From assembly GCA_900549245.1 (NCBI GenBank), contig URNQ01000026.1, forward strand, positions 1 to 14,179: a stretch of DNA of 14,179 nt. The letters are read 5' to 3'. The translations under genes were made by a program, and so were the position numbers. This DNA comes from an uncultured Collinsella sp. GTDB taxonomy: Bacteria; Actinomycetota; Coriobacteriia; Coriobacteriales; Coriobacteriaceae. How positions within the stretch are numbered: position 1 is the first letter of the stretch; every line of letters begins with the position of its first letter. Below are positions 6,698 to 12,210 of the stretch, piece after piece. The notes below the pieces were generated by a model, which saw only the letters and a program-made list of their open reading frames with translations, was not told the DNA's origin and ran no database searches.

Positions 6698-7417
6698 CTA
6701 GGCCAGCGTTACGTTGTGCAGCTCAAAGCGGTCGCCTACGTTGTGCGAGATAGAATATTCAAACGCGGTGCCGCTATCCAAGAAGCCAATCTGGTTGAGT
6801 TCGAGCAGGGGAGAGCCGGGTTTGGTATCCAGGCGCTCAGCCTCTTCCTCAGTTGCCGCGACGGCGCGAATGGTACGGTGGAAACTCGAGATCTTGAGCC
6901 CGCACTGCTCGCGGATGAAGCTGTAGACCGACGCGTACAGGTCTTTTTTCTTAAGACCCGGAATCAGCTCGAGTGGCATATAGGTGTACTCAATAACGAT
7001 GGGCTGACCATCGACCTCGCGTACGCGCACGATGTGATAGGCAAAGTCGTCTTCGGCCATTCCCAGCTGGGTCGCAACCTCTGCCGGCGGATTGACGATC
7101 GAGAAATCGTAGACCACCGAGGTCACTTTCTCCCCGCGATGCTCGTACGAAAAGCCTTGGGCGCGGTCGTTTTTGCCCTGGAAAAACGCCTGGCCGGGAA
7201 GCCCCGCCGTGTCCTTAACGTAGGTGCCCGATCCGCGCCGGCTGGTAACAAGACCTTCATCGGTAATCTGCTCAATAGCTCGTTTGACGGTGATTTTGGA
7301 AACGCTATAGAGCTCGCAGAACTCAACGACGGTGGGCAGCTTGTCGCCCGGCTTTAGAGCGCCGTCCTCGATGCTTCGACGGATATCTGCAGCTATTGCC
7401 TCGTATTTGGGAATCAT
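6698..7417 (-). CDS. GntR/HutC-family transcriptional regulator (UTRA domain)
   Basis: A 239-residue regulator with an N-terminal winged helix-turn-helix (about residues 1-69: the IPKYEAIAADIRRSI helix, LPTVVEFCELYSVSKITVKRAI recognition region shown in parts, and wing RRGSGTYV). A UTRA effector-binding domain follows, including YEHRGEKVTS, the YTYMPLELIPGL segment and a C-terminal ISHNVGDRFEL strand. HutC-type members usually repress sugar or amino-acid use genes and are released by a phosphosugar or similar ligand. The neighbours manA (downstream, same strand) and a ROK sugar kinase (divergent) suggest a hexose phosphate here; this is inference. The ATG at 7417 is set by AAAGGAGG four bases upstream; the frame open to 7465 lacks such a signal. 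The family is certain; the ligand is not. Confidence 0.94.
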   Translation of the reverse strand: MIPKYEAIAADIRRSIEDGALKPGDKLPTVVEFCELYSVSKITVKRAIEQITDEGLVTSRRGSGTYVKDTAGLPGQAFFQGKNDRAQGFSYEHRGEKVTSVVYDFSIVNPPAEVATQLGMAEDDFAYHIVRVREVDGQPIVIEYTYMPLELIPGLKKKDLYASVYSFIREQCGLKISSFHRTIRAVAATEEEAERLDTKPGSPLLELNQIGFLDSGTAFEYSISHNVGDRFELHNVTLA

Positions 7418-7453
7418 GGAACCTCCTTTCCGGCTTGATTGAGTACAGAAGAA

Positions 7454-7459
7454 AGTATA
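7454..7459 (-). promoter_or_regulatory. Probable -10 box of the gntR-manA operon
   Basis: The minus strand reads TATACT here, about 36 bases upstream of the regulator's ATG. No good -35 is seen at 16-18 bases, so the promoter may be weak or need help. Confidence 0.45.
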
Positions 7460-7506
7460 GTCCACGCCTAAGCATCCCTATTGCGTTTTGAAAAGTTCGA
7501 GAAAGA

Positions 7507-7512
7507 TATAAT
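7507..7512 (+). promoter_or_regulatory. Possible plus-strand -10 box (TATAAT) in the divergent region
   Basis: A perfect TATAAT, flanked by inverted repeats GCGTTTT (7483-7489) and AAAACGC (7516-7522). The best -35 at 17 bases is CGTTTT, a poor match. A transcript from here would have a leader of about 240 bases before the kinase and would cross the palindrome at 7537. Confidence 0.3.
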
Positions 7513-7536
7513 CAAAAAACGCTTTTCTATATTAAC

Positions 7537-7548
7537 TAGAGCGCTCTA
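7537..7548. promoter_or_regulatory. Perfect palindrome TAGAGCGCTCTA, candidate operator
   Basis: A 12-base perfect palindrome in AT-rich DNA between the divergent genes, immediately followed by a second partly symmetric stretch (GAATATGCATTC, 7552-7563). It is a reasonable binding site for the dimeric GntR regulator encoded next door, but no second copy was noticed, so assignment is inference. Confidence 0.4.
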
Positions 7549-7661
7549 AATGAATATGCATTCGAATAATGTGGTATTGAGCAAATTGATCGGCTCGAAG
7601 ATGGGGTTGGGCCGTTTTGCCGCCCAGCGAACCGAATCTCATGCTTTGAGTTTCCCCAGAT

Positions 7662-7702
7662 AAAACCTGCCAAAACAAACCTGTCCCTTTTTGGCTGGTT
7701 TT
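7662..7702. repeat. REP-like hairpin, copy 2 (different arms)
   Basis: AAAACCTGCCAAAA (7662-7675) pairs with TTTTGGCTGGTTTT (7689-7702), 13 of 14 bases, around CAAACCTGTCCCT. The loop matches the AACCTGTCCC core seen in the hairpins at 2281 and 8714, while the arms are unrelated in sequence. The T-rich right arm means it could also act as a terminator for transcripts started at 7507. Confidence 0.65.
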
Positions 7703-7716
7703 TGCCTTGGGAGCGG

Positions 7717-7722
7717 TACCAT
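7717..7722 (+). promoter_or_regulatory. Possible -10 box of the ROK kinase gene
   Basis: TACCAT lies 35 bases before the kinase ATG, at the same distance as the identical box before ppaC (8839-8844). No clear -35 is seen. A TTGCCT/AGGCAA inverted repeat (7702-7707 and 7725-7730) brackets it. Confidence 0.35.
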
Positions 7723-7756
7723 ACAGGCAATGTTTAAACGAGAAAGGTGGGCTCCC

Positions 7757-8714
7757 ATGGAACCTAAACAGTACTACATCGGCATCGACGTCGGCGGCAC
7801 TTCAGTTAAGGAGGGCCTGTTCGACGAGGACGGTAACCTGCTGGCCAAGGCCAGCGTGCCCACGCCTCCTATCGTCGACGCTGCGGGCTTTGCCGCGGTG
7901 ACCGAGGCTATCGACCAGGTGGTCGCCAAGGCTCAGATTCCGCGTGCCTTTGTGGCGGGCATTGGCCTTGCCGTTCCGTGCCCCATCCCGGCATCGGGCG
8001 ATGCCAAGGTTAAGGCCAACATTGCCATTAACCTGCCCGAGCTGAGAGTCGCCATTCAGGAGCACTGCCCCGACGCGGTCGTTAAGTACGAGAACGATGC
8101 CAACGCCGCTGCCATGGGCGAGGCCTGGCTCGGCTCTGCCAAGGGCGTGCAGAACGTGGTGATGGTCACCATCGGTACCGGCGTGGGCGGCGGCGTTATC
8201 GTTAACGGCGACGTGGTGTCGGGCAATGTTGGCGGAGGGGGGGCGCCCCTGCGGCTGCGGCGGCCATGGCCATCTGGAACAGTATTCCAGCGCCACCGGC
8301 GTGGTGAGCAACTACCTTGCCGAGTGCGAAAAGGCGGGCGTCGAGCCCATCGAGCTGACCGGCCCCTCCGATTCCAAGGACGTGTTCCAGGCCTGCCGCG
8401 AGGGCGACAAGCTCGCGCTGGCCGCGGCCGATACCATGGCCGACTATCTCGGCCGCGCACTGGCGCTTATCGCCAACGTGGTTGATCCCGAGATGTTCCT
8501 CATCGGCGGGGGGGCCCCCCCCCCCGCCGCCGGCTCCCCCCGGAAGGGCCGCGCCTCCGCCTCGGCCGATGTCTACCTCGACAAGGTCCGCGAGCACTTT
8601 AAGCAGTACGCGCTTTCCGCCTCGCGCGAGACGCCCATTAAGGTCGCTTCGCTCGAAAACGACGCCGGCATCATCGGTGCCGCCTACGTAGCCCTGCGCG
8701 CCGCCGGCAAATAG
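7757..8714 (+). pseudogene. ROK-family sugar kinase (glucokinase-like), frame broken
   Basis: A cytoplasmic ROK kinase that would phosphorylate a hexose (glucose, mannose or similar) with ATP. The first part, from the ATG at 7757 (GAAAGGTGG just upstream), reads IGIDVGGTSVKEG (phosphate-binding; D11, G13-T15), the catalytic ENDANAAAMGE (D114) and IGTGVGGGVIVNGD. After SGNVGGGG, near 8243, the frame changes. The continuation, in the next frame, starts with the zinc motif CGCGGHGHLEQ (from 8250) and runs through the normal C-terminus to TAG at 8714. Between them about a dozen codons that should contain the conserved E-x-G-H (a zinc/substrate histidine) are missing. A second odd stretch at about 8508-8570 (seven Gs, eleven Cs, then a basic insert) keeps the frame but interrupts GGG-VS. 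Either the gene is truly damaged or, more likely, the assembly is wrong here. If intact it would be a normal kinase of about 310-320 residues serving the manA locus. Confidence 0.8.
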
Positions 8715-8766
8715 TTGGTGCAAGGGGGACAGGTTACTTTGCACCAACATGGTGCAAAAGGGATAG
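8714..8766. repeat. REP-like hairpin, copy 3, with partial tandem unit
   Basis: GTTGGTGCAA (8714-8723) pairs perfectly with TTGCACCAAC (8739-8748) around GGGGGACAGGTTACT. The loop carries GGGACAGGTT, the reverse complement of AACCTGTCCC in the copy at 7662. A second half-unit, TGGTGCAAAAGGGATAG (8750-8766), follows at once. The element starts on the last base of the kinase stop codon. Bases 8731-8748 are the exact reverse complement of 2281-2298. Confidence 0.75.
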
Positions 8767-8835
8767 CCTTGGCCCCCGTGCCTGCGCCCCAAAATATGCC
8801 GTGGCCCTTCCGTCTGCGAAGGCTCGGCATCGGCG

Positions 8836-8844
8836 TGCTACCAT
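8836..8844 (+). promoter_or_regulatory. Probable ppaC promoter (extended -10)
   Basis: TGCTACCAT fits the extended -10 pattern TG-n-TAnnnT, 38 bases upstream of the ppaC ATG. An extended -10 would compensate for the lack of a clear -35. Confidence 0.45.
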
Positions 8845-8882
8845 AGCTACGTCCAAGTACACATATCAAGTGGAGGATATCC

Positions 8883-9806
8883 ATGGCAAACGTTCTTGTC
8901 TTTGGTCACCAGAACCCCGATAACGACGCCATCATGAGCGCCGTCGTCCTGTCCCAGCTGCTCAACCAGGTTGAGTATGCCGGCAACACCTACGAGGCCT
9001 GCGCCCTTGGTCAGCTTCCGGCCGAGTCCGCCAAGTTGCTCGCCGACGCCGGCATTGCCGAGCCCCGCGTGATTGATTCCGTCGAGGCCGGTCAGCTCGT
9101 CGTCCTCACCGACCACAACGAGTCTGCCCAGTCCGTCGCCGGCCTTAAGGACGCCACGGTCTTTGGTGTTGTCGATCATCACCGCATCGGCGACTTCGAG
9201 ACCGCCGGCCCGCTGCACTACATCTGCCTGCCCTGGGGCTCCAGCTGCACCATCGTCACCAAGCTCGCCGGCGTGCTCGGCGTTGAGCTTTCCGACGTCC
9301 AGGCCAAGCTGCTGCTCTCGGCCATGATGACCGACACGCTCATGCTCAAGAGCCCCACCACCACCGATGTCGACCGCGCCGTCGCCGCCAAGCTCGGCGA
9401 GCAGGTGGGCGTCGACCCGGTTAAGTTTGGCATGGAGGTCTTCCTCACCCGTCCGTCCGGCTCCTTCACTGCAGCCGAGATGGTCGGCAACGACATCAAG
9501 ATGTTCGAGCCCGCTGGCAAGAAGCTGCTCATCGGCCAGTACGAGACCGTCGACAAGACCCGTGCACTCGGCATGATCGACGAGATTCGCGAGGCCATGC
9601 GCGCCTACGCCGCCGAGAAGGGTGCCGACGGCATTGTCCTGTGCATCACCGACATCATGGAGGAGGGCTCGCAGGTCCTGCTCGAGGGCGAGACCGAGGC
9701 TGCTCAGAAGGGCCTGGGCATTGCCGACGAGCACGACGGCGTCTGGATGCCGGGCGTCCTCTCCCGTAAGAAGCAGGTCGCTGCCCCCATCATGGCCGCC
9801 TGCTAG
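8883..9806 (+). CDS. ppaC: Manganese-dependent inorganic pyrophosphatase (family II, DHH)
   Basis: A soluble family II pyrophosphatase that hydrolyses pyrophosphate to two phosphates, pulling biosynthetic reactions forward. It has 307 residues, the usual size. The N-terminal DHH domain shows GHQNPDNDAI (H9, D13, D15), LTDHNE (D77, H78) and the signature VVDHH (D98-H100), the metal ligands of the dinuclear Mn site; the C-terminal DHHA2 domain ends with SRKKQ, which binds substrate. There are no CBS domains, so adenine-nucleotide regulation of the CBS type is not expected. The start is set by GGAGG at 8872-8876, six bases before the ATG. It is monocistronic: it lies after the broken kinase and a REP-like hairpin, and has its own strong terminator at 9826-9865. 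No defects are seen. Confidence 0.97.
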   Translation: MANVLVFGHQNPDNDAIMSAVVLSQLLNQVEYAGNTYEACALGQLPAESAKLLADAGIAEPRVIDSVEAGQLVVLTDHNESAQSVAGLKDATVFGVVDHHRIGDFETAGPLHYICLPWGSSCTIVTKLAGVLGVELSDVQAKLLLSAMMTDTLMLKSPTTTDVDRAVAAKLGEQVGVDPVKFGMEVFLTRPSGSFTAAEMVGNDIKMFEPAGKKLLIGQYETVDKTRALGMIDEIREAMRAYAAEKGADGIVLCITDIMEEGSQVLLEGETEAAQKGLGIADEHDGVWMPGVLSRKKQVAAPIMAAC

Positions 9807-9825
9807 GTTTAGTTGACCGAACGCC

Positions 9826-9865
9826 ACGACCGGATCGCGGACGCCCCGCGCTCCGGTCGTTTTTT
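9826..9865 (+). terminator. Rho-independent terminator of ppaC
   Basis: ACGACCGGA (9826-9834) pairs with TCCGGTCGT (9852-9860); after one mismatch, CGCGG (9836-9840) pairs with CCGCG (9846-9850). Six Ts follow (9860-9865). It is strong and starts 20 bases after the stop codon. Confidence 0.92.
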
Positions 9866-9908
9866 GTGCACGGCGCCGCGTCGTCTCTTGGACAGGCGTG
9901 CCCGTGCC

Positions 9909-9929
9909 GTTGAGCAAATAATGTTCAAC
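9909..9929. promoter_or_regulatory. Imperfect palindrome upstream of nhaA
   Basis: GTTGA and TCAAC flank an AT-rich core (GCAAATAATGT), with two further symmetric bases inside. It lies in the 267-base ppaC-nhaA gap and could be a regulator site or be fortuitous. Confidence 0.3.
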
Positions 9930-10004
9930 CTGTGGTTCCGCTTTTCGGCCACGCCTGCGTGCTTGTCGTGCAGGGTAGGCTAGATGCAAGCGTAATACGT
10001 TAGA

Positions 10005-10040
10005 GCGCGGCGCCGCCACTTGGGCGGGCCGTGCTTTTTT
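10005..10040 (+). terminator. Terminator-like hairpin in the nhaA leader (possible attenuator)
   Basis: GCGCGGC (10005-10011) pairs with GCCGTGC (10028-10034) with one G-T; after a single bulged G, CCGCC (10013-10017) pairs with GGCGG (10023-10027); then six Ts at 10035-10040. The ppaC terminator is already 140 bases upstream, so this one most likely acts on a transcript heading into nhaA, whose ATG is only 34 bases further on. A TAGGCT box at 9976-9981 could be that transcript's -10. Confidence 0.6.
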
Positions 10041-10043
10041 AAG

Positions 10044-10067
10044 ACGGGAGCCATCCCGTGAAAGGAG
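10044..10067 (+). promoter_or_regulatory. Hairpin beside the nhaA ribosome binding site
   Basis: ACGGGA (10044-10049) pairs with TCCCGT (10054-10059) around GCCA and ends one base before the Shine-Dalgarno AAAGGAG (10061-10067), which is six bases from the ATG. Together with the preceding terminator hairpin it makes a structured leader. Confidence 0.45.
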
Positions 10068-10073
10068 CCGCCC

Positions 10074-11432
10074 ATGGCAGCACCCGAGCAGCTGTTCAAC
10101 GTTCGTGAGCGCAAGCGTTTTGAGCACCACGACATTTGGGAGCGCATCGCCGAGAACGGCACGATTTCCGCCGCGGTTATGGTCATCGCCGCCATCGCCG
10201 CCGTCATTTGCGCCAATACCGATGCCTACGAGGCCATCCATCACTTTTTGGAGACCCCGCTGTATGTGGGTCTGGGCAACCTTACGGCCGGTCTCACCGT
10301 TGAGCTTTTCGTCAACGACTTCCTCATGGCGATTTTCTTTTTGTTGGTGGGCATTGAGCTTAAGTACGAGATGACGGTCGGCGAGCTCAAGAATCCGCGT
10401 CAGGCCATGCTTCCCATGCTGGCGGCCGTGGGCGGTGTCGTCGTTCCCGCCTGCATCTACCTGATCTTTAACCATGCCGGCGCCCGCAACGGTTGGGCCA
10501 TCCCCATGGCAACCGATATTGCCTTTGCGCTGGGCGTGCTGTCGCTTTTGGGCAATCGCGTGCCCAACGGCGTGCGCGTGTTCTTCTCGACGCTCGCCAT
10601 CGCCGACGACCTGATCTCCATCGCCGCCATCGCCATCTTCTACGGCCAGAGCCCCAGCCCGTTTTGGCTGGGCGCCGCTGCAGTTGTGACCTGCGCGCTT
10701 GTGTGGCTCAACAAGACGCAGCATTACCGCCTTGCCCCGTATTCGGTGCTGGGTCTGCTGCTGTGGTTCTGCATGTTTAAGAGCGGTGTGCACGCCACGC
10801 TCGCTGGCGTCATCTTGGCCTTTACCATCCCGGCCAAGTGTGGCGTCAAGCTCGATAGCCTCACCGATTGGCTGGGCGAGGGCCTGCCGCTGCTCGATGA
10901 CCGCTACGATGATGAGGCACACATCCTGGGCCAGCATGACTTTACCGTCTCGACCACCAAGGTCGAGCGCGTCATGCACCGCGTGACCCCGCCGCTTATC
11001 CGCATGGAGCGTCTGATCTCCACGCCGGTCAACTTTGTGATCCTGCCGATCTTTGCGTTCGTAAACGCTCAGGTTCGCTTAGTGGGCGTGGACATGAGCA
11101 CGCTGCTCACCGATCCGGTGACGCTCGGCGTGTACTTTGGCATGCTGCTGGGCAAGCCGATCGGCATCTTTGGTATGACGTTTGCCCTGGTTAAGCTTAA
11201 GGCCTGCGAGCTGCCGCACAATGTCAACTGGCACATGATTGCCGGCGTGGGCATTCTGGGCGGTATCGGCTTTACCATGTCGATTCTCATCAGCGGCCTT
11301 GCCTTCCCGACGGCCCAGTTTGAGGTTCTTGCAGCCAAGGCCGCTATTCTCGCCGGTTCGGTCACCGCAGCCGTGCTCGGCGTGATCTACATGAGCGTGG
11401 TCTGCAAGCATCCCTCGCCCAAAGACGAGTAA
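10074..11432 (+). CDS. nhaA: Na+/H+ antiporter NhaA
   Basis: An inner-membrane secondary transporter that exports Na+ (or Li+) in exchange for protons, giving pH and sodium homeostasis. The protein has 452 residues with 11-12 hydrophobic spans. Diagnostic motifs are ATDIAFALGVLSLLG (D148 region) and the ion-binding Asp pair in IADDLISIAAIAIFY (D178-D179), equivalent to D163-D164 of the E. coli protein; a late GGIGFTMSILISGLAF segment is also typical. It is longer than E. coli NhaA (388) because of an N-terminal cytoplasmic tail of about 30 residues and a charged, His-containing soluble loop at about residues 261-310 (DDRYDDEAHILGQHD). The usual LEHxLHP pH-sensor stretch at the end of this loop reads MERLISTP, so the histidines are not conserved. 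It is transcribed alone, behind a structured leader. The start is fixed by AAAGGAG. Confidence 0.96.
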   Translation: MAAPEQLFNVRERKRFEHHDIWERIAENGTISAAVMVIAAIAAVICANTDAYEAIHHFLETPLYVGLGNLTAGLTVELFVNDFLMAIFFLLVGIELKYEMTVGELKNPRQAMLPMLAAVGGVVVPACIYLIFNHAGARNGWAIPMATDIAFALGVLSLLGNRVPNGVRVFFSTLAIADDLISIAAIAIFYGQSPSPFWLGAAAVVTCALVWLNKTQHYRLAPYSVLGLLLWFCMFKSGVHATLAGVILAFTIPAKCGVKLDSLTDWLGEGLPLLDDRYDDEAHILGQHDFTVSTTKVERVMHRVTPPLIRMERLISTPVNFVILPIFAFVNAQVRLVGVDMSTLLTDPVTLGVYFGMLLGKPIGIFGMTFALVKLKACELPHNVNWHMIAGVGILGGIGFTMSILISGLAFPTAQFEVLAAKAAILAGSVTAAVLGVIYMSVVCKHPSPKDE

Positions 11433-11805
11433 GAGCGCGAAAACCGGCTCCAGAACCGATTCAGGCGCGTCTAAAATGCGGATTCTGGCGGTGCTTGCCG
11501 CCTGCCAGACACGCCAGTGGTCAAAAAACGCCGTTTGTGAGTACTGTCACAAACGGCGTATCATTTTAGGTGCGGAAAATAATGAACAAAGTTATAAGAA
11601 CTGTACGTTAATGAGTGACCATCGACTTCCAATTTGGCGCTAGCTGACGGTGATTAGGAAGTTTCAAGTCGAGTTTTGCCGATTTCGACCAAAAATCGCT
11701 GCTACTAAAAAGGTAACAGTACTCATATTTGCCCTTTTTTGGCCACAAGCCCTAAAACAAGCCTCGCCAAGGTCGGGAAGCGGGCCAAATTGCCGGCCTC
11801 GAGGC
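11433..11805. other. Intergenic region between nhaA and the small minus-strand gene
   Basis: These 373 bases between convergent genes hold no credible gene. The middle (about 11560-11760) is much more AT-rich than the rest of the window, suggesting non-native or untranslated DNA. It contains a perfect 13-bp hairpin (11528-11559), a candidate terminator for the minus-strand gene (11751-11807), and GTAACAGTACTC (11713-11724), an inverted near-copy (11 of 12) of 11539-11550. Confidence 0.65.
11523..11559. terminator. Perfect 13-bp hairpin, terminator (best on the minus strand)
   Basis: ACGCCGTTTGTGA (11528-11540) pairs perfectly with TCACAAACGGCGT (11547-11559) around GTACTG. On the minus strand six Ts follow (11528-11523). 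On the plus strand the tail is the weaker ATCATTTT, but the hairpin is the first strong one 95 bases past nhaA, so two-way use is plausible. Confidence 0.75.
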
Positions 11806-11807
11806 TT
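11751..11807 (-). terminator. Candidate terminator overlapping the small gene's stop
   Basis: On the minus strand AAGCCTCG (11807-11800) pairs with CGAGGCTT (11766-11759), followed by GTTTT. The 33-base loop is long, so this is weaker than the hairpin at 11528. Confidence 0.35.
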
Positions 11808-12060
11808 ATTCCACCGTTCCGTAGACGGCGCCCCAGCCGTGGGCGGCCAAGGCGGAGTTGAGCTGGTCGCAAAGTGACTGGCGGTCGTAGTAGCCGGGCG
11901 GCAAAAGATTCACGATCTCCATGAGGTCGGGCGCCAGGTCCAAGATTTCGGCCTGTACGATCAGATCCAGGCGGTCGATGGCGTGGCGGTCGTAAAACAG
12001 TCCGTCGACCAGGCGCTGCAAGTCGCCGAATTCCTCGGCCTGAAACGATCCGTACTCCAT
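11806..12060 (-). CDS. Small conserved-looking protein of unknown function (84 aa)
   Basis: I do not recognise a family. The gene is real by its signals: AGGAGG at 12065-12070, four bases before the ATG, a clean TAA, and protein-like composition. The predicted protein of 84 residues is acidic (many Asp/Glu, few Lys), with no signal peptide, membrane span or Cys pair. It begins MEYGSFQAEEFGDLQRLVDGL and has two Leu/Ile-rich stretches likely to be amphipathic helices (DRLDLIVQAEILDL and DLMEIVNLLPPGYY). It ends in an Ala/Gly/Trp-containing tail (AAHGWGAVYG). The pattern fits a small cytoplasmic helical protein, perhaps a binding partner of a larger one. It stands alone, divergent from the aminotransferase with about 150 bases of shared upstream DNA, and convergent with nhaA. 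The continuous minus-strand frame in another register (to 12082) is a shadow. Confidence 0.75.
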   Translation of the reverse strand: MEYGSFQAEEFGDLQRLVDGLFYDRHAIDRLDLIVQAEILDLAPDLMEIVNLLPPGYYDRQSLCDQLNSALAAHGWGAVYGTVE

Positions 12061-12142
12061 AGTGCCTCCTTGGGCGCCCCACGCCGGCATGCGCGGCGAT
12101 TCGTAATTGATTGCGATGAACTTAATCTATCACGGCTTCATA

Positions 12143-12185
12143 ACGTTGCGACGATGGCGGTCTATACTTAGACGAACTGCAACGT
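12143..12185 (+). promoter_or_regulatory. Aminotransferase promoter with nested inverted repeats
   Basis: A -10 TATACT (12163-12168) lies 42 bases before the ATG; no good -35 at 17 bases. The inverted repeat GTCTA-TACT-TAGAC (12160-12173) is centred on the -10, and ACGTTGC (12143-12149) with GCAACGT (12179-12185) brackets it. A repressor site is possible. Confidence 0.45.
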
Positions 12186-12210
12186 ACCGCTTCGCGAAAG
12201 GTCGCACCCC

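Larger units (their letters stand above)
7418..7756. other. Divergent control region between the GntR gene and the ROK kinase
   Basis: These 339 bases are clearly more AT-rich than their surroundings and hold no credible gene. Seen in it: a minus-strand -10 box for the regulator (7454-7459), a plus-strand TATAAT (7507-7512) flanked by GCGTTTT (7483-7489) and AAAACGC (7516-7522), a 12-base palindrome (7537-7548), a 41-base hairpin with a REP-like loop (7662-7702) and a TACCAT box just before the kinase (7717-7722). Confidence 0.7.

Noticed and set aside
2281..8766. Reading the three related hairpins as a CRISPR array
   Set aside because: They are kilobases apart, have different arms and have no regular spacers.
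8847..10979. 710-codon minus-strand open frame across ppaC and nhaA
   Set aside because: It runs antisense through two certain genes and their terminator, with low-complexity Asp/Gly/His-rich product; an artefact of high GC.
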